Counted from the first letter of the stretch, positions 40,917 through 52,318 are shown. The stretch: 53,518 bases of DNA from Triparma columacea (GCA_030267965.1 BRYA01000342.1:75256-128773), one strand, 5' to 3'. Translations and numbers: made by a program. The notes: generated by a model not told the origin, from the letters alone.

Positions 40917-41860
40917 AGTCGGCTCCTCTAGTTCTGTGGCATTTTATGGATCAATTGCAGGGGTACGAGAAGGCACGGCGAGTGTGGTTCGAAAATTGAG
41001 ACGTTACCTAAACAACAAAACCCATAACAAAGTTGTTTTGATTTTTATCGTTTTTCCACCTCCTTCCTTCAAACCCGCCTAAACCTTTGGGAAATTCTGG
41101 GGGCCGGGACGTGTAGGTAGGGTTACACAGTATCCGCCTACCCGGTTTTAGGATTCTGGGTAAGTATTTAAGGAATTCGAAAAGAAGTTGGCTAGGAAGG
41201 TTCCTACCTTAGCTCTAAATCTGTTGTGTGGATTTTCTAAATAACTGTACCTAAAGAACGACTACCACGATCTTCAGGAGCACTTACGCAAATTGTGGGT
41301 GAACTACGTCCATAAGTAGAAATACACACCCGCAAGGTCGTTGTTACTTTTTGAAACCCTTGAAGAACTGGGGCGAAAGCGAGTGTTTGGCAGGTAGGTT
41401 ACAGGGGAGGATCAACGAAAGAATATAGGCACCGGTGGGGTGGAGCAGTCGTAAAAGTGGCAAATGCCACCCACCACTCGCAGGTGAAGCGGATATCGCC
41501 TGTGCTGCAAAGGTAAGACAGTCGGAATCAAACAAGCTGCCCGGGGAGGGCAGGATTTGGAAGGGAGCTTGCGTGATGAGAGACAGCAGAGAGAAGGCGA
41601 GGATCGAGAATCGATGTGTTGGAGGAGCGAAGCTAGTGCTTGCAGCAACGCGAGTTGCTGAAAGGGCTGCGTTTGGAGATTGGGAAGTGGATTGGACGTC
41701 TTTGCTTGCAGAGACATAGTTTGGGTCGTCACAAAGATACGAGTGTGGGCTGGTTAACGTCAATCTACTACTCCTGTACTAACCCCTTCTTCTTCCGTCT
41801 TTTTGTTCTTCATCGCTTAGATCCTCCCCCATTCTTCGCTTCTCTCATAACCCTTGCAGC
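40917..41860. other. Intergenic region with one uncertain minus-strand ORF
   Basis: An ORF on the minus strand at 41763-41344 could encode 139 residues with a hydrophobic stretch (FSILAFSLLSLITQ) and ends in FFKGFKK. A plus-strand ORF of similar length overlaps it, so coding status is unclear. Its 3' end is duplicated at 42162-42285. A pyrimidine tract and CAG just before the plus-strand ATG at 41861 look like a splice acceptor, so the next gene may have a 5' UTR exon in this region. Confidence 0.35.
41335..41455. repeat. Dispersed duplicate, copy 1 (about 120 bp)
   Basis: Shares gtcgttgttactttttgaaa, aggatcaacgaaagaatata and ggggtggag in the same order and spacing with 42162-42285, at roughly 80% identity by eye. 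On the minus strand both copies end ...TTCAAGGGTTTCAAAAAGTAA, a terminal exon-like sequence preceded by a CAG. Confidence 0.85.
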
Positions 41861-44800
41861 ATGAAGACCGGGGTTGACCTCGAGGCCCAGGAGAAGCCGC
41901 CGTCAACGAGTCCGGAGGGACCTCAACGTGTTGCCGTAAAAATTCTCACCCCCTTCTCCCCCCCCCGATCGCTCCATCTCAGCAGATCTTGGCGACGGTA
42001 ACAACGACAAGAAGCAGACCAAGGTGAGGGAGCAGCACCGCGAGAAGCGTGTGACACGAGCAGTTTTATGTTCATCGATTGTTCTTCTGGTCTTGGGGGT
42101 GCTAACGTCTTCATTGCCATACGAACTCACCCCCCCTTCCCCTCCCTCCCCCTCCTCCTTTGTTAGGTCGTCGTTACTTTTTGAAACCCTTGAAGGACTG
42201 GGGCTGCAAGGACGTGTGCTGAGCAGGTAGGTCGCAGGAGAGGATCAACGGAAGAATATAGGCGCTAGAGGGGTGGAGGAGACGTAGATGGACAGAAAGT
42301 GGGAAGAAAAAGACCCTGAGAAGAGGCGGCAGCGATGGAACCTGTTTTGTGTGGGTGTGTTGGATTCTCGGAAGGGGCCTAAAAGCCGGCTTGAGTGATC
42401 GAGGGCGACATCTATCTCAAACATGGGACGATACCGGCAGTATTCTCACTCTCACCAAACGTACCCATGCCCCCACAGATTCTAAATCCCGCGAGAGTTG
42501 CGCTCACAGCACATGGACACGGAAAACGATTCCCGAGGAGGGAGAGAAGACCGTGTGAGGGAGTCTCATACACTTCAGGTTGACGCTTCGATGTCCGATA
42601 ACTGCAATTCAGTACACGATCTAGGCCATGAGAGGCAAGTTACTCCGTCTTTGGCAATTGAAAGACCTCGTGGGGACGCTGCTGGGCAAGGTGAGAGAGT
42701 CGTGTCAGGGGTTTGTAGGGGTGGAAACCCTTGATATTCTTAAGGGAAAAAGGACGACATGTCGGATCGCGCGTGAAAATCCTTTTCATTTTGACTAATA
42801 AACACCATTATCGCCATTACCGCAGACTCTGAAAATGGACATGAGGACGCTGAACAAGGTGAGTTGTGCGTTCAGCGCCAGAAGATAGAAAGGACAATTT
42901 AATACTTTAGGAGAGAGCAGAAGAGTCGCGGGAGGACGCGTCGATGCTTTGTATTTGTTTCTCACTTTTGCAATGTGTTGTGTTGTCCCCTTCGCAGTCT
43001 CTAAATCTAAAAGCTCTCATGAGGACGCTGGACAAGAGCAAGGTAAGTGCGATTCAGGGAGTAGCATGGGGGGAGACCCTTGTAGTTTTTCTCACCGCCT
43101 GCGTGCGGAACGCGCGGAGCTGTTCGCGGAGGGCCTGGCCCACGGCGTCGAGCTCGACGGGCGGCGGCCGCGGCGCATGCGTGTGCGCGCCGGTCTGCGG
43201 CGACTGCATGGGACGCTTCTGCGGCGACTGCATGGGACGCTTCTGCGGCGACCGCATGGGACGCTTCTGCGGCGACCGCATGGGACGCTTCTGCGGCGAC
43301 CGCATGGGTTCCGTCTCCGGCGACCGCGTGGGATGCTTGATATGCTACACAGAAACGAGGAGCACTCGTTGAAATCTTTTCATTTTGACCAACAACCACC
43401 ATATCGCCATTACCGCAGACTCTGAAAATGGTCATGAGGACGCTGGACGAGGTGAGTTGTGCGTTGAGAGCCGGAAGAGAGAAGGGACAATTTAATACTC
43501 TAGGAGAGAGCGGGAGAGTCGCGGGAGGGCGTGTTGAAACTTTGTATTTTTGCTCACCGCCTGCGTGCGGAACGTGTGGAGCCGTTCGCGAAGGGCCTGG
43601 CCCTCGGCCTCGAGCTCGATGGGCGGCAGCTGCGGCGCATGCGCGCGCGCGCCGGTCTACGGTGACCGCATGGGATCCATCTCCAGCGACCGCGTGGGTT
43701 CCGTCTGCGGCGACCGCATGGGGCGCTTCTGCGGCGACCGCATGGGATCCATCTCCAGCGACCGTATGGGTTCCGTCTGCGGCGACCGCATGGGGCGCTT
43801 CAACAGCTTCTGCGGCGACCGCATGGGTTCCGTCTCCGGCGACCGTGTGGTGCGCTTGATATGCTACACAGAAACGAGGAGCACGCATTGATATCTTTCT
43901 TCATGTTAACTAACAAACACCATAATCGCCATTACCGCAGACTCTAAAAACGGCCATGAGGACGCTGAACGAGGTGAGTTGTGCGTTCAGCGCCAGAAGA
44001 GAGAAAGGACATTTTGATACTCTAGGAGAGAGTGGAGAGTCGCGGGAGGACGCGTTGACACTTTTGTAGTTTTTTCTCACTTTCTTTTGCAAAATTGTTG
44101 TCCTCTTCACAGTCTCTAAATCTAAAAGCTCTCACGAGGATGCTGGAGGAGACCGAGGTAAGTTCGATTCAGGGGGCTGAAGGGGCGGAGATCCTTGATA
44201 TGCTACACAGAAACGAGGAGCACTCGTTGATATCTCTTCATGATAACTAACAATTGCCATAATCGCCATTACCGCAGACTCTGAAAATGGTCACGAGGAC
44301 GGCGGAAGAGGTGAGTTGTGCGTTGAGAGGCGGAAAAGAAAAACGAATTTTAATACTCTAGGGGAGAGCGGGAGAGTCGCAGGAGGGAGCGTTGAAACTT
44401 TGTAGTTTTTTCTCACCGCCTGCGTGCGGAATGTGCGGAGCTGTTCGCGGATGGCCTGGCCGTCGGCGTTGAGCTTGGCGGGCTGTGGCCGCAGCGCAAG
44501 CGCCCGCGTTCCGGTCTGCGGCGACCTCATGGGAACCGTCTCCGGCGATCACGTGGGTTCCGTCTGCAGCGACCGCATGGGGCGCTTCTGCGGCGACCCC
44601 ATGGGTTCCGTCTCTGGCAACCGCGTGGGGAGCTTGATATGCTACATGGAATCGAGGAGCAAGCGTGGAAATCTTTTTCATTTTGACTAACAATTGCCAT
44701 AATCGCCATTACCACAGACTCTGAAATTGGTCACGAGGACGCCGGAAGAGGTGAGTTGTGAGTTGAGAGCCAAAAGACAGAGAGGACAATTTAATACTCT

Positions 44801-47800
44801 AGGAGAGAGCGGGAGATTCGCGGGAGGACGCATTGAAGCTTTGTAATTTTTTCTCACTTTAACCCTTCACCAAAAATTACAACCCTCCAAAACCTCAGAA
44901 ATTTCTGGCCATCCTCATTTTCAACCTGGATTTGAAATTTTCAACGCCGAAATTTCCCACGATCCCTCAAACAGTGGAATAGCAGGCGAGAACAATCTAA
45001 GCGATATACCGCCTGCTGTCGGGTGCGCGATTCCTGGCCAAACGCCAGTTGACCTTGCGACTGTCAGCCACGCCACTGCCGCTCAGTCCATGACATTAGA
45101 TCCTGACAACACCATTAGGAATGAAGATCCCCCGCAGTCCCTTTCTAGCCCCGATCACGCTTCTTCCACTACGCAAAGACAAGTTGATATCGATTACACA
45201 GCACTTGGACCCAAGCAAGGCAAACTTGTGAAGCTTCTTGAGGAGAGAGGAGCAGTTGAAGGCCTCATCGACACTTCCACCGGCGACGATGTGAAAGCTT
45301 TAGGGCTTGCTGGTGTTTTCCACGACGAGCGCGACAAGATCATCGACTTTCTCCTCACCGATTGTGAGCAGGGCAAGTTCCGAAGGAAGACCCTCCAGGA
45401 GTATGACGAAAAGGAAGGAGTCATTCACAGACTCGTCTACTGGCAGCACTACGACAGGGGGAATAAGTTTGTTGAATTTCTGCTCGACGTCAGGGTCGTT
45501 GATCCCGATGAATCAACGAGCACTACGGAGTTGGCACCCCTTGATGAGGACGATCTTTCTGATGAGGCAACTGCGATGCTTGTCGAGATTCTAGCCTCAA
45601 GAAATACCAAGACTGTCAAACGAGGTGTCATTAAGGGCAAGCTCAGCTTCACTGACTTTGAGTTTGGACAAACTGCAGTCACCATGGTGGGAACTCTCAA
45701 GGCAGAGGAGAGGGTAACAGAGATGAAATCAGAAGTTGTCGTTCGCACAAACAAAAGCTCAAAGAGTGCGCGCCCTACTTTCAAGAGTGCGCGCCCTACT
45801 TTCAAGAGTGTGCGCCCTACTTTCAAGAGTGCGCGTCCTACTTTCAAGAGTGTGATATCCACGACATCTAGTGTTGAAGGCAGGAACATTGGCAGGACCA
45901 AGAAGGGAGACATCAAGGCTGCGTATGCAGCAGTAAAGGGTATTGTGGAGGAGGTTGAGAAGAAGTTCAGACAGCCTGGTGTCATTGATGAGAGGAGGAA
46001 AAGACACTTTGTGGAGGAGATCATGCCGAGGGCACCGCCTCTGACAATAGAGGAGGAGGCAATGTTGGAGAGGGTTGGGAGGCTAGAGAAGGAACTTCAC
46101 ACAAAGGGGAAAAGAGTCAAGGGGACACTGAAGGAGGGCATGGACAAGTTCCGGTGGAGAAAGGGAGACAATGTGTGGGGAGCCTTTGGGGTCACTGTGG
46201 ACAAGTCAGCAAAGGGTGTATTGACAGAGCAATTTCTGCTTGACACATATAAGCGGTCAGAGGAGCACTTCAAAAATAATGGGAACTTACCAAGGGTGAT
46301 CAGGAATGGCGTCGGCGAAACTAGAAGCTTGCATCAACATGTTGGTTTGAAGCTCCCTGCCATCACNNNCCTCAGTAAGGAAGGATTTGTGCTAGCAGAG
46401 TCTACAGGTGTCTACTTCTTCAATGAGATTGCTCCAAATGTCTGTAGGGTGACACGTATTCAGACAGTTGATCTGCATTTCCAAGGCCTTCAAAAGACAC
46501 TGATGGACAATACTATTGACTACCTTACAAGGAGACAGCTACTTCAGGCCAACAGGTTGCACGAGAAATTTAGGAGGAATGGGAAGATGGTTGATGCTGA
46601 GGTCAGGGGGGCCTTGGTGGAGAGGATGAGAGAGGGGGTCAAGCTGGAGAAGGACCAGGAGAAGGTCTTCAAGGACCTGGGTGAACTCTTTGATGGGGAG
46701 GAAGGAGGGTGGAAGCCTCTCAAGTCACCTTATGAAGGAGTGAAGATGGAGATCAAATACAAGCAGCAGGAGAAAGAAAAAAAGACACTCACTTTTGGTA
46801 GAGCTGAGTGTATCACCGACTGCTCAGCCGAGGAAGCAGCCGCTTGGTTCTTTGAGTACTGCAGTAGAGAAAGAATGGCATTGAGCCAAGAGGAAGGGAA
46901 CCCTGCAAGGTTGGAGATAAGGAAATGGAAAGAGGAAAGGACCAATGAGAAGCTTTTTGCTATAATCAAGAAACTCCCATACCCTTTTCACAAACGAGAG
47001 TTTGTGATGAGATATATATGTCAAAAGGGACGCCAAGATGACACCATGTATGTAGGATTTGTCCCAGCTAAAGATCAGGTGGACTATGGAAGAAACCTTG
47101 GAAAGCTTGTGCGAGCAACAACAAGTGGCATTCTCACTGCCAAGAATATTGAGGACCATAATGGTATTCTTCAGTGTAAACTTACATTGACCCAATTTAT
47201 GGACACAGGGGGGTATATTCCAGTCAAAATTGTCGACAGCTCTACTCCACGAGTACTAAGTACGATAGCAGTGCTCAGGGACTCCTTCAAGCAGGACGAA
47301 GAGGTTGATAAAGCTGCACGAGCCTCTCTTGCCAACATCATCAAGAATGAGCATCAAGATTATACTGATGAGGAGAAGGATGCAATCAGGAAGGGGAAGG
47401 AGTTCTATGAGAAGTGCAAGGTGGAGGAAAACTTTGATGAACTGACGAGTCCTGATAAGAGGGTCAAGATGAAGCTAGTTCATGTTGTTGATAAGAGGGT
47501 CAAGATGAAGCTAGTTCATGTTGATGGGGAAAGCAGTGGGACTTGTTTTGCCACTACTGTGGTAGATGCTAGTGTGGAGGAGTGTGCTGCACACGAGTAC
47601 AATTTAGACTCAAGATCATTCCGTAAAACTTCAAAGAAGCGAGGGATCACTGAGTACCACATCAAAAAAACCAATGCCCATACCTTCTATTTCATCACAA
47701 CAAGGGACCTTGGTCTCCCTGGTTTTTCTCCACGTGATGGGAGGAGTAAAATTATCTGGTTCAAGCAAGATGACGGCAAAGTCATCATTGATGTTGCAGA

Positions 47801-50800
47801 CACAGAGGAGGTTCATGAATACTTTCCAGTGAAAGCTGGCAATGTTTTACTGAAGGCACACACAGTATGGGTGTTTGAGCCACTTGACCCTATTGGAGGT
47901 GTGCCACAAACATCAGTGACTTTTACATCAAAAGTAGACCTTGGTGGTGTATTCTTCTCTTCCGTCATGAACAAGATTACGCCTAGGTTTCTTGCAAAAG
48001 CCTCAGACTTGAGGAAGAAGTTTGACAAGAGCAAAGAGATTGACGCCTTCAAGAGGCAGCAGATCATTGCAAAGTTTAAGGAGATTGCAATTGAGGGGGC
48101 ATCAGGGATTGAAAGTCACTTAGACGAGATTGAAGGAGCTCAAGAGATCAGTAGTGGGTTGTCTGGAACGACAATGATTAAGGCAGAGAAGGGGATGGGA
48201 TGGGGAAAGACTTCAATAACTGTGAGAGCATCCCACAAGGAAGTTGCAGCATTCTTCTGGGGCCTTCATATTGGAGTTGACTCCCAGCTCAAACTTCACA
48301 GAGTCAACAACAGGACAATTATAATCACTGTTGAACACAAAGGGCAATTTACTGCTGCTAGGTTTGGTGAGATAAACCAGAATAAGACGGATGTTGAAGT
48401 GATGACCAGACATAAGGCTGCAAGCAAAAAGAGTGTAATCAAACACCTGAGCATGGCAACTGATGCTGCTTACTACTTTGATAATCTAATCAAGAGCACT
48501 GAAGCAGGGGAACAGGATGGGAGGAGATTTGGAGAGCAGCTGATGGAGAGAGCAAAGAAAAGGAAAGTTGGGGACAGTAAAGTAGAGGTCGTGAGGGACT
48601 TTATTGCTGCCAATATGGCACTAAAAGAGATTTCAGAGCAGCATGGTTTCATGAGAACTATGCTCTATGCTGTGGTCATGAACAAATTTAAAAGAAGAGC
48701 AACAAATGAGGGAGAAGATAACAGTGAGGAGGAAGCCAGAGGCTGGGAGATTGGGAGTACAATGACTGCAGTCATGTTGACCACAGCAACTGCTGCTCAT
48801 GCTGTAGATGAGTGGGCCCATCAATTCACTGAAGTGCAGGAGGTTATGAATAAACAAGCGTGGTTAAGGCCCATGCTTGAGGAGATTGTTAAGAAACTAT
48901 TTATGAAGTCTACCTTAGGCTTGAAGGCAAGGGTCACTGTTGGTGCTGCCACAAGCATGCTTGATTTGGTGACCGATGTGTATGTGACGAACATGTTTTG
49001 GAGAAATAAGAAGTATGGGTACTTTAATGCTTCTCTGGCAAGTTTGGTAGTGTCAATTGGGCTTCAGATGTTTTGTGTTTGGGGGCAGAATAGGAAGTTG
49101 GGGATAATGAGGGTGTTGCGGGAGTGGATTCCAATCTTGCTTGGGTACAAGCCTGCTGTTGATGCATACAGGGTAGCAACTGGATCAAAGCAAGAGATTG
49201 GGGCTGCACTTGACCCAATGATGGAGATGACAATTATCAAAGGGTATGAGATGTTTGCTGAGGCAATCCCTGGAGTCATCATCCAACTTATGGCTATAGT
49301 AACAAGTGACAAAGATGGTGGAACTTCAGCATGGCTTTCAGTTGCAGTGTCAGCAATTACAACAGGCTTTGCCTCTGCAACAATAAGTTATGACTGGGAC
49401 ACAGACCCTCGTAAGAGAGAAAAGGCACCTGACTTCTATGGGTATGTACCAGCAAAAGCAAGCAAGAGAACAGTAGTGTTTGTGTCAATGATGCTGTTCA
49501 CTGCAGGAATGCTTCTAATAAGGTGTACAACAATAGTTCTTCTTGGGTTGATGGGAAGTAGTTGGGCCTTTCTCTATATTGGTATTGACCTTGGTTTGTA
49601 CATTTTGGTCAAGATATTGAGGGGAGACTTTTGGTACTGGGTGCCAGCAGGGGGTAAGACAGAGATGGTGAATAGTATTCTATTCAGAGTGTTAGTAAAG
49701 ATCATTGTAGACTTTACTTCAATGGTGCACTTAAGACATCCAAACGAAGCTGGGGGAGCCTATTGGTTGTTTGGTCTTTTGTTGACAATGGTAAGTCTAC
49801 CAGTGACAATATTTATATATTTATTTTCTCCTTATGTAGATGACAACCCAATTGATATTGCATCATTTATAGTGAAGTATATCATACCAATAACTACTAT
49901 ATGTATTGCTGTTTTCTTTTTTAACATTGAGAGGAAATACTTGCACACCTTCTGGAGTACACAGAGGTCAAAAGATATGTCAATGGCATATTTCCTAGAA
50001 GGGAAAAATGATGCAATAAGATTTTCAGTCTTTAAAAGGTCAAAACATCATTGGGTCTCAATTGAAGGAGAAATTAAGGAATGGGTTGGCTTAAACTGGG
50101 CTAAATGGGAAGAGGACAAGCCAGAGTGGTTTACTGATGTCATGAAGGCTAAAGTACCTGTAGACTTTCTTCCATCAGATGGAGATGCAAGAAGGAGAGA
50201 GAGTGTTAGGAGAGCAAGTGTTGATGCTGAAGCTGAGGGTGGTCTAGCAGGTGCTTTGAGAGCAAATATGAGGAGAGCAAGTGTTGGCATGGACAACAGA
50301 GGCGATCTAATTGCTTCACATGCTGTTAATGATACTACACAAGACTATGCAGGTTTAGATCCTAAACAAATAGGAAAGTTGTTGGGTGAGCAACTGTTGG
50401 TTGCATTAAGTTTTAGGACCAAAGGAATGACAAAGGAGGGGGCAGTGAGGTTATTTATAGGGTCAAACTATGTTCTCAGACAGGCTGCAGAGAAGTACGC
50501 CTTTGTCACACCAGTGCTTGGCGCTGTTGTCAAGAACAAGCTGTGCAAGTTGAGGAAGGTAGAGGGTAAGGCTGTAGAGCTGGGAGAGAAGGAAGGAAGG
50601 GAGATCGGAGAGTCTCTAGCAAGGAGCTTGGCAATTAATACTCAGCCAGTTGCCGCAGTTGATGCCTTCATCTTGAATTTCCCCGCTCTACAGGAGTTTG
50701 ATGAGGAGTATGAATGGTTCAGACCTATGCTTGAGACGATTAGCTACAGGCTTTTGGAGGAAGTTCCTTGGGGGTTGAAGGCGAGAGTGACTGTTGGGGC

Positions 50801-52214
50801 CATCACTAGTATGGCAGATTTGCTGACTGATGTGTATGTGACGTACATGTTTTGGGATGATAAGAAGTATGGGTACTTTAAGGCTTCTTTGGCATGTTTA
50901 ACAGTATCAATTGGGATACAAATGTTTACTGTTTGGGCACAGAACAGAAACTTGGGGATGTTGAGGGTGATGAGGGAATGGTTTCCTATTTTGATTGGGT
51001 TTAAGCCTGCAGTTGATGCTTACAGGGTAGCAACAGGTGGAAAGCAAGAGGCTGGAAAAGCAATAGATGCTCTGACAGAGATGAATCTCATGAAAGGGAT
51101 TGAGATGTTTTCTGAAGCCATACCTGGAGTGATTATCCAACTCATGGCTATTGCAATGAATGATGGAAAGGTTGCAGATGCAGCTTGGGTCTCACTTTCA
51201 GTCTCAGCATTGACAACAGGCTTTGCATCTGCAACTATAAGTTATGACTTTGACACTAACCCAGTGAAGAGAGAGCAAGTGCCTGACTTTTATGGTTATG
51301 TGCCTTCAAATCCTACAAAAAGGTCTATCATATTTGTTACAATGATGTTCTTTAGTGCAGGTATGCTTGTGATAAGGTGCATGACAATGGTTGTGTTAGG
51401 ACTTCTTGGTGGTAGATGGGTCTCTCTCTATATTTGTGCTGATATGCTTCTGTACTTGTTTGTGAAGGTCATAAGAGGAGACTTTTGGTCTTGGATGCCT
51501 CTTGGTGGCAATGCAGAAGTTGTGAATAGTATTGTCAACAGAGTGTTGGTAAAAGTTGTGACAGACTTTACATCAATTGTGCAATTGAGGCATCCTAATG
51601 AGGTTGGAGGGTTGTATTGGATGTTTGGATTTGTATTGACAATGGGAAGTCTTCCAGTAGCTATAATCCTAGCTGAAAGGGGAGATGTTGCAGACGAGGT
51701 GCTTAGATTTGCATGGAAAGTAGTTGGAATATTTACACCATGTGTAGTTGTGTTGTTTGCTGTATTTTTCTTTTGCATTGAGAAAAAATACTGGGGCACC
51801 TTCTACAGCTTGCAAAGGGGTAAGGACTTAACGGTGAAGAATTTCAGAGAGGGTTCAGATGCTGGTAAAGCAAGTTACACTTTTCATATTTCTAAGCATC
51901 ATTGGAAGGCAAATGAAGAGGAAGTCAAAGCTTGGGTTGAGGCAAATTGGGATAGATGGGTGGACGAGAAGCCAGAGTGGTTTGATCAAGCAACAAGAGC
52001 TAGTGTGCCAGTTGAATACATTCCAAAAACTGGTGATGCTAGAAGGAGAGAGAGTGTGAAGAGAGCAAGTGTTGCTGCTGAAGCTGAGGGTGGGCTAGTA
52101 GGTGCATTGAGAACAAGTATTAGGAGAGCAAGTGTTGGAGGCGCTGATGGTGGGGATATTATAGGGGTTGGGGGTGGGAATACTGAAGTAAGCAGTGTAG
52201 TGCCGCTAAGATGA
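41861..52214 (+). CDS. Giant multi-START-like protein with two XK-related-like membrane modules and a 5' mini-exon array
   Basis: Eleven exons were inferred: 41861-41927, 41986-42023, 42510-42690, seven mini-exons (42826-42858, 42998-43042, 43419-43451, 43941-43973, 44113-44157, 44278-44310, 44718-44750) and 44899-52214, totalling about 2,618 residues with phases adding up. Exons 1-3 are the least certain: donor 1 is GTGTTG and acceptor 3 has alternatives. Downstream of the mini-exons come a K-S-A-R-P-T-F repeat, then two or three START/Bet-v1-like lipid-binding regions (nt about 46740-47320, 47440-48060, partial 48150-48480), then two copies of a membrane module of about eight helices (nt 48905-49950 and 50765-51810). 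Features such as DLVTDVYVTNMFW and FAEAIPGVIIQLMAI resemble XK-related scramblase-type proteins; this match is moderate. Possible role: lipid sensing or transfer at a membrane. The long exon is AT-richer than neighbouring genes. Two codons are obscured by N bases. Confidence 0.75.
42162..42285. repeat. Dispersed duplicate, copy 2, inside intron 2 of the giant gene
   Basis: Second copy of the block at 41335. It retains the minus-strand F-K-G-F-K-K-stop end but the frame further in is interrupted, suggesting a relic. Confidence 0.8.
43096..43344. repeat. GC-rich minisatellite block 1 in a mini-exon intron
   Basis: Begins gcgtgcggaacgcgcgg and contains five repeats of a ctgcggcgaccgcatgggac-like 21- to 24-bp unit. 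Flanked by ctcac on the left and cttgatatgctacacag on the right, as in the other two blocks. Confidence 0.9.
43557..43863. repeat. GC-rich minisatellite block 2
   Basis: Homologous to block 1 with more units and two unit types (tctgcggcgaccgcatgg and atctccagcgaccg). In the frame that is open in block 1 on the minus strand it has a stop and a one-base shift. Confidence 0.9.
44417..44641. repeat. GC-rich minisatellite block 3
   Basis: Homologous to blocks 1 and 2, shorter and more diverged; also carries a stop in the minus-strand frame that is open in block 1. Confidence 0.9.
45762..45845 (+). repeat. 21-bp tandem coding repeat (K-S-A-R-P-T-F)
   Basis: Four copies of the 21-bp unit start at 45762, 45783, 45804 and 45825. 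They encode a basic heptapeptide in the N-terminal third of the giant protein. Confidence 0.97.
46367..46369. other. Run of three N in the assembly
   Basis: Three undetermined bases inside the long exon of the giant gene. The frame is kept, leaving two unknown residues; the true gap length may differ. Confidence 1.
47454..47525 (+). repeat. 36-bp tandem coding duplication at the start of the second START-like region
   Basis: Two copies of a 36-bp unit, encoding D-K-R-V-K-M-K-L-V-H-V plus V or D, start at 47454 and 47490. The second copy continues into the domain. Confidence 0.97.
48497..52214 (+). repeat. Internal duplication of the membrane module (about 1.85 kb, diverged)
   Basis: Module 1 (about 48497-50310) and module 2 (about 50353-52190) align along their length: FGEQL/LGEQL with a following helical pre-region, GLKARVTVGA, DVYVT-MFW, KPAVDAYRVATG, MF-EAIPGVIIQLMAI, TTGFASATISYD, PDFYGYVP, RGDFW-W, LRHPNE-GG, and a tail with R-R-R-E-S-V-[RK]-R-A-S-V and R-R-A-S-V-G. 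Perhaps two-thirds of residues are identical by eye. Confidence 0.92.
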
Positions 52215-52318
52215 AGATGGGTAGAAATAAAGGGGCAGAAGCATTTTTAGGATAAAATGGTTTGATTTGGTATAGTTGTTATTATTGTGTGATTTAGTGG
52301 TACATTAAGTACTGAGGG

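Larger units (their letters stand above)
42826..44750 (+). repeat. Tandem array of seven symmetric mini-exons
   Basis: Seven exon-like units, 33 nt (a, c, d, f, g) or 45 nt (b, e), each preceded by a CAG acceptor (..ATTACCGCAG in the 33-nt type) and followed by GTGAGTTG or GTAAGT. In the shared frame all are phase 1-1 and encode variants of D-S-E-N-G-H-E-D-A-G-R or V-S-K-S-K-S-S-H-E-D-A-G. The flanking introns are also homologous (gtgagttgtgcgtt near the donor, aatcgccattaccgcag at the acceptor). Confidence 0.88.

Noticed and set aside
41435..41719. 94-codon plus-strand frame overlapping the uncertain minus ORF
   Set aside because: No recognisable domain and equally open on both strands; not enough to call a gene on either.
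43007..43888. Long minus-strand open frame (293 codons) rich in H-A-V-A-A-D-G-T repeats
   Set aside because: It runs through mini-exons, introns and minisatellite blocks of the plus-strand gene without regard to boundaries; openness follows from the GC-rich repeat, and blocks 2 and 3 do not keep the alternative S-P-Q-K-R-P frame.
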